A stretch of DNA of 64,000 nt. It comes from Halorussus halophilus (GTDB lineage Archaea; Halobacteriota; Halobacteria; Halobacteriales; Haladaptataceae). The notes beneath the pieces were generated by a model that worked only from the letters and a program-made list of their open reading frames with translations, had not been told where the DNA came from and did no database searches. Positions within the stretch are counted from its first letter, which is position 1. The number at the start of each line of letters is the position of its first letter. A program made the position numbers and the translations under genes. The stretch lies in NCBI RefSeq assembly GCF_008831545.1, contig NZ_CP044523.1:3100001-3164000 (forward strand), in the 5' to 3' direction. Below are positions 50,827 through 60,212 of this stretch, piece by piece.

Positions 50827-50956
50827 TTCTACCCAGTCGGGCCCCATCCCAACTATGCACACAGATACCACTGGCCACAGTTATATACGGTTTGGAATCG
50901 ATTTGTGAGGGTTGTCGGGCGCTACGACTTTAGGCGTCGCCACTCTCTTTCCCAGT

Positions 50957-51163
50957 ATGGCGACGGACCCGTGCGACGGCTGTGGCGAGCAGGTGCACAT
51001 CGCGGGCGGCATTTCGGGCCTCTGGTCGCTCGACCACGAATCGACCGGTGGGATGACCTTGGAGTTCGACTCTGACGGCTCCGAACACTTCCTCTGTTTC
51101 GACTGCATGGACCGTCTGCCGGACGACCCGACGGCTGAAGACGTGGCTGGACTGCGGTCGTAG
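50957..51163 (+). CDS. Small zinc-binding haloarchaeal protein
   Basis: 68 residues with CDGCGEQVHIAGG and EHFLCFDCMDRLPDD: two CxxC pairs make one zinc site. Similar to short haloarchaeal proteins (DUF7561-like; number not certain). ATG 50957, and the helicase gene follows 88 bases later. Function unknown. Confidence 0.78.
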   Translation: MATDPCDGCGEQVHIAGGISGLWSLDHESTGGMTLEFDSDGSEHFLCFDCMDRLPDDPTAEDVAGLRS

Positions 51164-51251
51164 TTGTGGTCACGTTCGGCGCGTATTCGTAGTCGCGCTC
51201 GGTTCGTAACTTCCGGAGGCTTTAGGCCCCCGGCTACCGTCGTGCCCGACA

Positions 51252-53084
51252 GTGAAGTCCGAGCGGATTTTCGACGAGTTCCCCGCGCCCTCCTATCGCG
51301 GCAACCAGAAGCAGGCCCTCGAAGACATCAAAGCTGCCTTCGACGGCGGCAACGACGTGGTGCTGGTGCGCGCACCGACCGGGAGCGGCAAGTCCCTGCT
51401 CGCCCGCTCCATCGCTGGCTGTGCCGACCAACCGGACGACGTGGCACCGAGCGAAGCGACCGGGGCGTACTACACCACGCCGCAGGTCTCGCAACTGGAC
51501 GACGTTGCGGAAGACGACCTGCTGACGGACCTCAAGATAATTCGCGGGAAGCGCAACTACGACTGCATCCTGCCGGGCGAGACCGACACCCCGGTCAATC
51601 GCGCTCCCTGTGCCCGCGAGAAGGGCTACGACTGCTCGGTCAAGCATCGCTGTCCGTACTTTTCTGATAGAGCTATCGCCAGCAATAGGGAGATTGCGGC
51701 GATGACGCTGGCGTACTTCATGCGCACCGCTGGCTCGGAGGTGTTCCGCAAGCGCGACGTTTGCGTCGTGGACGAAGCGCACGGACTCGCCGAGTGGGCC
51801 GAGATGTACGCGGCAATCGATCTGAACCCTCGGACAGTACCCATCTGGGACGAACTGAAGGTGCCCGAACTGACGGATTTGGACAGAGCAGTCCAGTATG
51901 CCGAGCGACTGGGCAACGTCTGCGAGCGCGAGAAAGACGACCTCATCACGAAACCCGAGTTGACGCCCGCCGAGGCCGCCAAGCGCGACCGCTTGCAGGA
52001 ACTCATCGGCGAGTTGGACTGGTTCGTCGAAGACTACCGCAACCAAGACAGCGCGACGACGTGGGTCGTGGACCAGCCAGACGGCGAGGGTGGCGGCATC
52101 ACGATCAAACCGATGAACCCCGAGCGGTACCTCAACCACACTGTCTGGGAACGGGGCAACAAGTTCGCGCTCCTCTCGGCGACGATTCTGAACAAAGAGT
52201 CGTTCTGCGGGCAGGTTGGCTTGGACCCCGACAACGTCGCACTCGTGGAGGTCGGCCACACCTTCCCCGTGGAAAATCGCCCGCTGTACGACACCACGCA
52301 GGGGAAGATGACATACGAACACCGCGACGAGACCCTCCCGAAGATTGCCCGCACGGTCGTCCGAATCATGCAACACCACCGCGGCGAGAAGGGCCTGATT
52401 CACGCCCACTCCTACGCGATTCAGGAGCGACTCGCCGAGCGACTCGACCAGATGGGTGTCGGCGACCGGATTCGCACGCATACGAAAGACGACCGCGACG
52501 ACGAACTGGAGTCGTGGAAGGCCACCGACGGCGAGGAGGTCTTCCTCTCGGTGAAGATGGAGGAAGCACTCGACCTGAAAGGCGACCTCGCGCGCTGGCA
52601 GGTGCTGTGCAAAGCTCCGTTCCTCAACACGGGCGACTCGCGGGTCGCCCACCGCCTCGAACACGGCCAGTGGGCGTGGTACTACCGCGCCGCGCTCCGA
52701 ACCGTGATTCAGGCCTGCGGGCGCGTCGTCCGTGCCCCCGACGACTACGGCGCGACGTACCTCGCGGACACGAGTCTGCTCCAGTTGTTCGAACGCGCCG
52801 AGCAGGACACCCCGCCGTGGTTCCGCGAGCAGGTCGAGTTGATGAGCGACCCAGACCTGCCGGAGTTCGACCCGCAGGCCGCGAGCAGAAGCCACAGTAG
52901 CGGGAAAAGTCGGACGAACAATCGACAGCGAACGCGGACTTCGCGGTCGTCGCAGTCGAACAGTAATTCGCAGTCGAGTAGCAACTCGCAGTCGGACGGG
53001 CAGTCACGTGACGAATCGGAGCGCAACGGGAAGTCCGGCCGCGACAAGAAGAGTCCGATGGCGGACGTGTGGGACGTAGAGTAG
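51252..53084 (+). CDS. XPD/Rad3-like ATP-dependent DNA helicase
   Basis: 610 residues, a superfamily 2 iron-sulfur helicase. Walker A VRAPTGSGKS, FeS-cluster cysteines (NYDC, APC, DCSVKHRC), the DEAH box VVDEAHGLAE and motif VI-like QACGRVVRAPDD are visible. XPD/DinG-type enzymes unwind DNA 5' to 3' in repair and replication. The start is GTG 51252 (MKSERIFDEFPAP). The last 90 residues are a Ser/Asn/Gln-rich low-complexity tail ending PMADVWDVE. The zinc protein gene just upstream may be cotranscribed. Confidence 0.92.
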   Translation: MKSERIFDEFPAPSYRGNQKQALEDIKAAFDGGNDVVLVRAPTGSGKSLLARSIAGCADQPDDVAPSEATGAYYTTPQVSQLDDVAEDDLLTDLKIIRGKRNYDCILPGETDTPVNRAPCAREKGYDCSVKHRCPYFSDRAIASNREIAAMTLAYFMRTAGSEVFRKRDVCVVDEAHGLAEWAEMYAAIDLNPRTVPIWDELKVPELTDLDRAVQYAERLGNVCEREKDDLITKPELTPAEAAKRDRLQELIGELDWFVEDYRNQDSATTWVVDQPDGEGGGITIKPMNPERYLNHTVWERGNKFALLSATILNKESFCGQVGLDPDNVALVEVGHTFPVENRPLYDTTQGKMTYEHRDETLPKIARTVVRIMQHHRGEKGLIHAHSYAIQERLAERLDQMGVGDRIRTHTKDDRDDELESWKATDGEEVFLSVKMEEALDLKGDLARWQVLCKAPFLNTGDSRVAHRLEHGQWAWYYRAALRTVIQACGRVVRAPDDYGATYLADTSLLQLFERAEQDTPPWFREQVELMSDPDLPEFDPQAASRSHSSGKSRTNNRQRTRTSRSSQSNSNSQSSSNSQSDGQSRDESERNGKSGRDKKSPMADVWDVE

Positions 53085-53089
53085 AATTC

Positions 53090-54007
53090 TCAACTCGCCA
53101 GTTCTGCGCGAACTCCCGACACCAAGTCGGCGAGTGCGCGGCGCTTGATGCAGGCGAATCCCGAGAAGATTACGACGAATCCTGCGGCCGTGAGCGGGTC
53201 CACGAGTTGGCCCAACAGCACCCAACTGAGGAGCGTCGCGGCCACCGGTTCGAGATAGCCGATCAGATTGATTTCCGTCGGGCCGAGCAAGTCGAGCAGT
53301 TCGAAGTAGATGAGGAACGCCCCCGCACCACAGACCAGTGCGAGGTAGACCAGCGAGGCCGTCGCGGTCGGCGTCCACTGGATGGCCGCGAACGTTTCGC
53401 CGCGGGCGAGACTCGCAAAGTGCAGAATCGGCGCACCGACGAGCATCCCCCACGCTTGGACGCTTCTGGCAGGCAAGTTCGACTCCAACGGCCTCGTCAA
53501 CACGGAACCGAGAGCGAAGACGGCCGCGGCGACGAAGACGATGGCGATGCCGCGAACGTTCGCCGAGAGTATTTTGTCGGGGTTCGGTTGCGCCACTAAG
53601 GAGACCCCGAGGAGCCCGAGCGCGAAGCCGACGACGCCGAGTCCCGTGAGTCGCTCGTCGAGCAGGAAAACCGAGAACACAGCGGTCAGGAGCGGACTCA
53701 GACTGATGACGACTGCGGCGACCGGTCCCGACACGTACTGCTGGCCGATGTAGAGCAACGCGTGGTGGCCTGCAATCATGAGCGCGCCGACGAGGACGGC
53801 GACAGTCCAGTCTGCTCGCGTCCGGGGTCGCCAGCGGTCAGTCGTCCAGACGGCGAACCCCAAGACGACGAGACCCGCGACGTAGTATCGGAGCGCGGCG
53901 AACAGCACCGGCGGGAAGAATTCGAGTCCGACGTCTATCGTGACAAACGAACTGCCCCAGAGCAGTCCGAGCAGGAGGAACATCGCCGCGACGGTGCGGT
54001 CTCTCAT
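53090..54007 (-). CDS. EamA/DMT-type transporter
   Basis: 305 residues, ten hydrophobic segments in two EamA repeats (LLGLLWGSSFVTIDVGLEFFPPVLFAALRYY, and the later YLALVCGAGAFLIYFELL...LEPVAATLLSWVLLGQ). Exports amino acids or metabolites (RhtA/YdcZ-like); the substrate is unknown. ATG 54007. It is convergent with the XPD gene, five bases apart, with no terminator seen. Confidence 0.9.
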   Translation of the reverse strand: MRDRTVAAMFLLLGLLWGSSFVTIDVGLEFFPPVLFAALRYYVAGLVVLGFAVWTTDRWRPRTRADWTVAVLVGALMIAGHHALLYIGQQYVSGPVAAVVISLSPLLTAVFSVFLLDERLTGLGVVGFALGLLGVSLVAQPNPDKILSANVRGIAIVFVAAAVFALGSVLTRPLESNLPARSVQAWGMLVGAPILHFASLARGETFAAIQWTPTATASLVYLALVCGAGAFLIYFELLDLLGPTEINLIGYLEPVAATLLSWVLLGQLVDPLTAAGFVVIFSGFACIKRRALADLVSGVRAELAS

Positions 54008-54226
54008 GGCCCCACCAACTGATTTAGACACAAATATTGCCGGATAAAGTTGCCAGTAATATCTAATATCTGTATTTTGTTCGGATTACAATTCAACTTC
54101 ACACGTCGAAGTCGTGTTTCACCCGTATTCAAACTTGCGTGCGGCAGTCGTGGCTGTGGTGACTGGACTGAAAGCGAGAACCAACGGCTACGGGCGTTAC
54201 AATTCGAATCGCGTCTCAGACCTCGT

Positions 54227-54319
54227 TCAGAAGAAACTCGCGGCGTATGCGACGCCGGAGGTCAGCATCAGCAGCACGAAGAATATCGAGATGAGTTTCT
54301 GGCGTGTGTTGTCGTCCAT
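54227..54319 (-). CDS. 30-residue small membrane protein (micro-ORF)
   Basis: ATG 54319 to TGA 54227 encodes 30 residues: MDDNTRQKLISIFF, VLLMLTSGVAYAASFF. One hydrophobic span with a charged, polar start. Codons fit haloarchaeal use, and small proteins of this length and layout are common in haloarchaea. It lies 98 bases after the Taw2/Trm5 gene on the same strand. Function unknown. Confidence 0.65.
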   Translation of the reverse strand: MDDNTRQKLISIFFVLLMLTSGVAYAASFF

Positions 54320-54416
54320 ACGAAACGCCTGCGATTCGAACAAAATAACGGTTTGGGTGTCGCCGAACGACGCGACGACTCGGTGCGACTCACTCGGCGC
54401 AGTCGTTCGTCACGGT

Positions 54417-55466
54417 TCACTCGACGCGGGCGTCTACGACGACGTGCCAGACGCCCTCACTGTGGCTCTTGACCTTGCGGCGGTCCAGAATCTCGACGGG
54501 ACGGTCGTGGGACGCCGCGGCGTCCCGCAACCGCGAAACCGGCCGGTCCCACAGCAGGTCTTCGGGCGTCGTCTCGTGCATGTGGACGACGCCACCGGAT
54601 TTCAACGCGCCGAGCGCGCTGTCGAGGTACTCGTGCGACTCGTAGTACCCCATCACCACGCGGTCGGCTTTCGGGTCGATTTCCACCTCGCGGCAGTCGG
54701 CGCGGAACGGTTCGACGCGGCCCTGCACGTCGTTGAGCATCGCGTTCTCGACCAGATACTTGAACGAGGCTGGGTTCTTCTCGACGGCGACGACGTTCGC
54801 GCCTGCGCGGGCCATCGGGAGCGTGAAGTAGCCGATACCGGCGAACATGTCGAAGACGCGCTCGCCCGATTCGACCACATCGCCCATCCGGGCACGCTCG
54901 GCCTTGTTGCCCGGCGAGAACATGACTGAAGCGAAGTCGAGTGCGTACCGGGTGCCGTGTTCCGTGTGTACCGTCTCGGTGTCGCCCTGTCCGGCGACGA
55001 CTTCCACGTCGGGTTCGCGGAACGTACCGGAGACGCCACCGCGAGCGAGAACCGTGTCGGTCTCGCCGTGAAGGTCGAGTAAGGCTTCGCCGACCTCCTC
55101 ACGTTTGTCGTCACCGAGAGCGTCGTCGAAGTCGGCATCGAAGTTGACGAGGACGATGTCGCCGACGACTGCCCACGAACTCGGCGCGCGTTCGACCGCC
55201 TCCTCGGACCACCTGCGGTCGAGGAGCAACGAATCGAGACCGGGCGCGCGTCGCTCCGGGTCGCGCTGTTCGACCACTTCGAGGACGGCCGTCTCCTGTG
55301 GCGGGTCAGTGACTGGGAGCGCGAGAGTCTGCTCGTCGTACTCCCGGACTTTTCGGGCGTCGTCGTAGACGCCCTCCGCTCGCAAGGCCGCGATGGTCGT
55401 CTCGCTGTCGGGTTTCGGTACGACTGCCGCGAGATGTGGTGGTTGCTCGTCCTGCTGGTCGGCCAT
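54417..55466 (-). CDS. tRNA37 aminocarboxypropyl/methyl-transferase (Taw2/Trm5 family)
   Basis: 349 residues: an N-terminal D1-like region and a SAM-binding core with motif I DMFAGIGYFTLPMA, then NPASFKYLVENAMLND. In this family Trm5 (m1G37 methylation) and Taw2 (wyosine-side-chain aminocarboxypropyl transfer on tRNA-Phe) are close relatives; the post-motif RVVMGYYESHEYL is more Taw2-like. I therefore favour Taw2, without certainty. The NMD3-like gene lies 11 bases upstream, on the same strand, so the two are probably cotranscribed. Confidence 0.82.
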   Translation of the reverse strand: MADQQDEQPPHLAAVVPKPDSETTIAALRAEGVYDDARKVREYDEQTLALPVTDPPQETAVLEVVEQRDPERRAPGLDSLLLDRRWSEEAVERAPSSWAVVGDIVLVNFDADFDDALGDDKREEVGEALLDLHGETDTVLARGGVSGTFREPDVEVVAGQGDTETVHTEHGTRYALDFASVMFSPGNKAERARMGDVVESGERVFDMFAGIGYFTLPMARAGANVVAVEKNPASFKYLVENAMLNDVQGRVEPFRADCREVEIDPKADRVVMGYYESHEYLDSALGALKSGGVVHMHETTPEDLLWDRPVSRLRDAAASHDRPVEILDRRKVKSHSEGVWHVVVDARVE

Positions 55467-55477
55467 TTTCTACCTCG

Positions 55478-56623
55478 TCACTCCTCCATCTCGGCGGCGT
55501 CCTCGGGGACGACGTGCAGTCCGGCGCGACTCTTGAACACCGGCACGGTGTCGGCATCGGCGTCCATGTACTCCGGGCGCGCAATCGTCTTCGAGCGGTA
55601 CGTCTCGGGGTCCAGCACCTGCACCGCGTGTTCGTCTTCGACGGTCACGACCGTCGTCTCCTCGGCCTCGTCTACGAAACCGAGTCGGCGCGCGTCGGGG
55701 GCGTCGCCCTCCTCGTAGGTGGCCTCGTACTGCTCGCCCGTCGTCAGTCGTCTCCCCTTCAGGTTGCCGCGGACGCTCTTGACGAGGACGGGGCCACCGT
55801 CGTCGTCTCGCAGGTCGATAATCTCGCCCGGCGCGTACGGTGGCAGTCGGACGGCGTAGGTCACGCGATACACTTCGTTGCCGTCCTCGTCCTCGGTGAC
55901 GAGCGTCTCCGAGTCGGAGTAACTCCCGCCGAACTCCTCGACCATCTTCGCGGCGATTTTCTTGCCGATGTTCGACGTGGAGACCTTGATGTCGATGCCG
56001 TCGTCGGTCTCCTTCGACTCGGTGACGAAAGCGTCCCGGTCGCCGGTGGCCTCCATCTCGGCTACGATATCGTGGGCGATGACGTCCGCGCGCTCGACTT
56101 CCTCTGGCGTGGGGTCGCGGTCTACGGCCCGCACCTGCACGATGCTGGCGTAGTAGTCGCCCGCGATGCGACCGCACCGCTGGCAGGTCTGCCGAGAGAT
56201 TTTCACGGGCACGACGACTTCCTCCTCGACTGCCGTGCCGCGCACGACCCCCGAGAAGTAACAGTGCATCCGAATGTTGTTCTGGTCCACCTGCTCGGGG
56301 TCCACCTGCCACGCAACGTCGTGGGCGTCGAGGTGGATACCCAAGGCTCCGCTGACCTCCTCGATAGCGATGTCCGTGTAGTCGTCAGCGTCCACGTCCA
56401 CCCAGCGGTTCCCACGGTAGAGGGCACCACATCGGGCACAGACTTGCACCTGAATCTCCTCGGGGGCGTCTACGAGGTCGAAGCGGTCGAAATAACACGC
56501 GTCGCAAAGCTTCTGGGCCTTGCCGCGCTGGCCGACCGCGTCGGGAAGGGGCGTCCGTTCGGCGGGGTCTACTTCGAGGGAGTCCCCGCACTCGGGACAG
56601 AATCCGCGGGCGTCAGTAGTCAT
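55478..56623 (-). CDS. NMD3-like protein
   Basis: 381 residues. N-terminal zinc-binding cysteines (CPECGDSLEV, CDACYF, CARCGAL, CQRCGRIAGD) followed by RAVDRDPTPEE and later beta domains match archaeal homologues of NMD3, the eukaryotic 60S export adaptor. In archaea it is thought to bind the large ribosomal subunit. The protein begins MTTDARGFCPECG (ATG 56623). Coupling with the tRNA-modifying enzyme suggests a translation-related unit. Confidence 0.88.
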   Translation of the reverse strand: MTTDARGFCPECGDSLEVDPAERTPLPDAVGQRGKAQKLCDACYFDRFDLVDAPEEIQVQVCARCGALYRGNRWVDVDADDYTDIAIEEVSGALGIHLDAHDVAWQVDPEQVDQNNIRMHCYFSGVVRGTAVEEEVVVPVKISRQTCQRCGRIAGDYYASIVQVRAVDRDPTPEEVERADVIAHDIVAEMEATGDRDAFVTESKETDDGIDIKVSTSNIGKKIAAKMVEEFGGSYSDSETLVTEDEDGNEVYRVTYAVRLPPYAPGEIIDLRDDDGGPVLVKSVRGNLKGRRLTTGEQYEATYEEGDAPDARRLGFVDEAEETTVVTVEDEHAVQVLDPETYRSKTIARPEYMDADADTVPVFKSRAGLHVVPEDAAEMEE

Positions 56624-56672
56624 GGAGGAGGCTAGGGCGTTCTCGCTTTTAAAGTTGTAGAAGCGGGGAGGG

Positions 56673-57383
56673 CTACTTTGTTGGGTCTGGTTGGTCGTCG
56701 GACTGCTCATCTCTGGAACGCGGTTCCATGCCTCCGTTGCCGCGATTCCGTAGGTCGTTGATCATTTCCCAGATTTTCTCTCGGCCGAAGAAGGCGACTA
56801 ATAGGCTGAGTATGGCGACAATTTCTGGGAGATATTCGACAATAAAGCCAATACCTCGCTCAGTTTGGCAGGCGAGAGAGCAAGGAATCTGTAGCTGATA
56901 CTCGTCTGTATCCAACGGTCGTCCATCTAAGGAAAAGACCGTCGCCTGAACATCGTACCTTCCTGTCTGAAACCGATTTTCTGGGGAGATAGAAACCGGG
57001 ACAAACACCGTATCGTGAGAGTCGAAATCTTGGACGACTGTGTACGCTCCGTGTTTCAACCACGGGTATGGTAGGTGAAACGGAACCACATCTTCGTCTT
57101 TAAATTCTCTCTCAGCCACATTCAATTCAGTCTTAATCTCAATCCTCAGTTCCTCGTAATCACTATCTGAGACATCAATTTTCAAGAAAAAGGTCTCGGT
57201 CTGGTCACGTAGGCTCTTGGCGTCATTGGGCTGGATTTCCACATTGACCGACCCGCTTCGTTCGAAATCTATCGGCACCGTCTGTTCGCTCTCGCTCTGT
57301 TCCCCAACCGACCCGATCACCACAGAACTCCCCATCGAAATCAGTAGTACACAAACCACGAGTATCGCGTGTGTTCGTTTCAT
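56673..57383 (-). CDS. Secreted membrane-anchored protein, atypical composition
   Basis: 236 residues. A signal peptide (MKRTHAILVVCVLLISMGSSVVIGSV) leads to a strand-rich extracellular part, a C-terminal hydrophobic span (FIVEYLPEIVAILSLLVAFFG) and a basic/acidic tail. Two Cys (IPCSLACQTE) near the span may pair. The composition is visibly less GC-rich than the neighbours and third positions include many A/T, so it may be horizontally acquired. No domain is recognised. Confidence 0.75.
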   Translation of the reverse strand: MKRTHAILVVCVLLISMGSSVVIGSVGEQSESEQTVPIDFERSGSVNVEIQPNDAKSLRDQTETFFLKIDVSDSDYEELRIEIKTELNVAEREFKDEDVVPFHLPYPWLKHGAYTVVQDFDSHDTVFVPVSISPENRFQTGRYDVQATVFSLDGRPLDTDEYQLQIPCSLACQTERGIGFIVEYLPEIVAILSLLVAFFGREKIWEMINDLRNRGNGGMEPRSRDEQSDDQPDPTK

Positions 57384-57489
57384 GCCCCATCCGCCGGGAC
57401 CCCACCCCGACTAACTCCCGGAGTACAACACGACAGAAGATTAGTCTTCTCTGGGAAAACTAGATAGATTACCAGAAAATCAAATCCCG

Positions 57490-58374
57490 CTACCTCACCA
57501 ACTCCGGCCCCTCAACCTCCTCGTCACCAGCCTCGTGCCACGAATGGTCAGGTTCCCAGTCCAGCACCTCCCGCGCTTTCGCCACCGACAATGCTCCGTC
57601 GTCGCCCGAGACGTTGCAGTCAGCGGGCAACTCCCCGAAGACCTCCTGCAACGCCTCCTCGATGGGCATCTCCAGATAGTTCTCGGCCGCCGCGGCGTGG
57701 AACGGTTCGTGACCGTCGAAGTCGGCCGCTAAACTGGCAGCCACGATGCTCGCTACGTCGCGCACGTCCACGTAGGACCAGAAGTTGCCAGCCCCCGCTT
57801 CGAGGTCCTCGCGGGCGTCGAGGCAGTTGTACTCGCCGGGGTACTGAATCCACGAGGGGCGAATCGAGGCGACCGGAACGTCGTACTTCCGCGTGACCAT
57901 CTTCGCAACTTCCTCGCCGACGACTTTCGAGGTGCCGTAGGGGTCCTCGGGCCGCAGGTCGGTCGCCTCCCGAATCGGCAGTCTGTCGGGCAGTCGCTTC
58001 TCGTCGGCGAAGGGGAACCCGTAGGCGCTCTCGCTCGACGCCCACGCGATTCGGGCGTCTGCGCGGCCAGCACCCACGAGAACGTTGTAGGTCGCCGTGA
58101 CGTTCGTCTCGAACACCCGCCCTCCGGCGTGGCGCGTCGGCGACGGCAGGGCGGCCCAGTGAACGACCGCGTCAGGGTCGAGTTCCGCGAGCAAGTCGAG
58201 TGCCTGCCCGCGGTCAGTCAGGTCGGCGGCGCGAAAGTCCACGTTCTCGTGGGCGTCGATTTCCCACCCCGGATGCGTCTGGTCGATGCAGACGACGAAA
58301 TTCTCGCGCGCGAGGTAGTCGGCTATCCAGCGGCCGGAGCGTCCGAGTCCGCCCGTGACGACGACGGTTTCCAT
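57490..58374 (-). CDS. NAD-dependent epimerase/dehydratase (extended SDR)
   Basis: 294 residues, Rossmann fold: METVVVTGGLGRSGRWIADYL (glycine-rich NAD-binding), catalytic SSESAYGFP (Ser) and PYGTSKVVGE (Tyr-x-x-x-Lys). A nucleotide-sugar epimerase or dehydratase. The frame continues upstream into non-family sequence, so the ATG at 58374 is chosen. It ends 106 bases from the odd secreted protein gene. Substrate unknown. Confidence 0.9.
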   Translation of the reverse strand: METVVVTGGLGRSGRWIADYLARENFVVCIDQTHPGWEIDAHENVDFRAADLTDRGQALDLLAELDPDAVVHWAALPSPTRHAGGRVFETNVTATYNVLVGAGRADARIAWASSESAYGFPFADEKRLPDRLPIREATDLRPEDPYGTSKVVGEEVAKMVTRKYDVPVASIRPSWIQYPGEYNCLDAREDLEAGAGNFWSYVDVRDVASIVAASLAADFDGHEPFHAAAAENYLEMPIEEALQEVFGELPADCNVSGDDGALSVAKAREVLDWEPDHSWHEAGDEEVEGPELVR

Positions 58375-58424
58375 GGCGGTACTATCGGCGGACCGCGAGT
58401 AAAGACTAGGTGTCCCGGAATTCG

Positions 58425-59174
58425 TCAGAATCCCGCGACCGCCATCGACTCGACGAGTCCCTGCGAGAGCGCGATGTAGGCCAGTGCGAACAACAGCGCG
58501 TCGTACAAGCCGTGGACGAGAATCGGCACGACGAGATTTTCCGTCCAGACGTAGAGGTAGCCCAGCAGAATCGAGAGACCGAAGAGGATGACCATCGTCA
58601 CGCCCACGGCGAAGAGGTCCGGTGTGGCGATGTACATCGTCGGGAAGTGGACGAGCGCGAAGAGGACGCTGGCGACGAGAATGGCAGTGACTTCCGAGAA
58701 CGTCTCGCCGAGGTAGCGTTGGATGACGCCGCGGAAGAGTATCTCCTCGGCGGGGCCGACGACGAGGATAGAGAGAGGGACGAGAACGAGCAAGGTTTCG
58801 AGAAGGCCCTCCTCCGCGAGTTGTGTGACGGAGTTGCCAGCGAGTGGCAGGCCGAGCGCTTGCGCTGCGAGGATGGCGACCAGTCGGAAGACGAACAGCG
58901 CGACGGTGCCGCCGACGACGAATCCGACTGCGCGAAGGGTCGGCATCCGAACGTTGAGGTACTCGAATTCGCGGTCGGTCAACCGGAGAAACACGAGCGC
59001 GGCCGCGACGAAGCCCAATTCCGAGAGGACGAACGCGGCGACGAACTGCGTGAGGACGTTCATCTGTACGAGAATCGCGGGAATAGACAGCAAGATTCCG
59101 AAGAGGATCCCGAGCAGTGAGAGACCGGTAGCGATCCCGACACGGCGAAGTGGACTGGCGGTGGTGTGGGACAT
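58425..59174 (-). CDS. CPBP family intramembrane glutamic protease
   Basis: 249 residues with about eight hydrophobic segments. The family catalytic motifs are AEEILFRG (EExxxR), FALVHF (FxxxH) and LVHGLYD. CPBP (Abi/Rce1-like) proteases act on CAAX or membrane substrates, sometimes in self-immunity. ATG 59174; the divergent HtpX gene starts 127 bases away. Its substrate is unknown. Confidence 0.9.
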   Translation of the reverse strand: MSHTTASPLRRVGIATGLSLLGILFGILLSIPAILVQMNVLTQFVAAFVLSELGFVAAALVFLRLTDREFEYLNVRMPTLRAVGFVVGGTVALFVFRLVAILAAQALGLPLAGNSVTQLAEEGLLETLLVLVPLSILVVGPAEEILFRGVIQRYLGETFSEVTAILVASVLFALVHFPTMYIATPDLFAVGVTMVILFGLSILLGYLYVWTENLVVPILVHGLYDALLFALAYIALSQGLVESMAVAGF

Positions 59175-59300
59175 CACAGTGGATGACAACACGCAGAAAC
59201 AAATACGTTCGTAGCGATTCGAATCGGATGGCGAGAACGACGCCCCGAAATCGCCCCTCTTGACTGAACGTTTAAACGGTGTGAAATCCTAGGGGGCGGT

Positions 59301-60173
59301 ATGAAATGGAAGTCAGACTGGGGTCTGCGGGCACGCATGGGACTGACGATGTTCCTGCTGTTCGCGCTGTACATCGTGTTCGTCGGTGTCCTGACCGAGT
59401 TCTTCAACGTCGGTATCTTCTTCGTCCTCCTGATACTGGGTGGCTTCTCGCTCGCCCAGTTCTTCTTCAGCGACAGGATTACGCTGTGGAGCATGGGGGC
59501 ACATGAAGTCGAAGAAGACGAGTACCCCGAACTCCACCGGATGGTCGGCCGACTGAGCCAGCAGGCAGACCTCCCGAAACCGACGGTCGCAGTGTCGCAG
59601 AGCCGCGTCCCGAACGCGTTCGCTACGGGACGCTCTCAGAAGAGTTCGGCCGTCTGCGTGACGACTGGCCTGCTCAACACGCTCGACAACGAGGAGTTAG
59701 AGGGCGTGCTGGCCCACGAACTCGCGCACGTCAAGAACCGCGACGTGATGGTGATGACCATCGCGTCGTTCCTCTCGACCATCGCGTTCCTCGTCGTGCG
59801 CTGGGGTTGGTGGTTCGGCGGCGGCGACGACGACAGTCCGCAGGTCTGGGTCGCCATCCTCGCCTCGCTCGTCGTCTGGATTATCAGCTTCCTGCTCATC
59901 CGCGCGCTCTCGCGCTACCGTGAGTTCGCCGCGGACCGCGGCGGAGCCAGCATCACCGGCAAACCTGCCGCGCTGGCGTCTGCGCTGATGACCATCGACG
60001 GCCGGATGGACAAGGTACCGAAGAAAGACCTCCGCGAGCAGTCGGAGATGAACGCGTTCTTCATCATCCCGCTGAAGGGCGACTTCATCGGCAAGGTGTT
60101 CAGCACGCACCCGAGTACCGAGGCCCGCATCGAGCGACTCCGCGACATGGAGCGCGAGATGGAATCGGCCTGA
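59301..60173 (+). CDS. htpX: HtpX-like zinc metalloprotease
   Basis: 290 residues: two N-terminal membrane segments, then HELAH (139-143) and REFAADR with the third zinc ligand. HtpX (M48B) degrades misfolded membrane proteins under heat or envelope stress. A TATA-like tttaaac lies about 30 bases before ATG 59301, so the mRNA is almost leaderless. In haloarchaea the gene is often near pspAB, as here (pspAB at 62209). Confidence 0.93.
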   Translation: MKWKSDWGLRARMGLTMFLLFALYIVFVGVLTEFFNVGIFFVLLILGGFSLAQFFFSDRITLWSMGAHEVEEDEYPELHRMVGRLSQQADLPKPTVAVSQSRVPNAFATGRSQKSSAVCVTTGLLNTLDNEELEGVLAHELAHVKNRDVMVMTIASFLSTIAFLVVRWGWWFGGGDDDSPQVWVAILASLVVWIISFLLIRALSRYREFAADRGGASITGKPAALASALMTIDGRMDKVPKKDLREQSEMNAFFIIPLKGDFIGKVFSTHPSTEARIERLRDMEREMESA

Positions 60174-60212
60174 GCGGAAGGTTTTTGGACTTTTCTGCGA
60201 GCTAACAGAGCC

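Noticed and set aside
57490-59202. 570-codon frame joining the SDR epimerase to upstream sequence
   Set aside because: The N-terminal half is Arg-rich and antisense or out-of-frame to the CPBP protease gene. Only the part from 58374 shows the Rossmann start.
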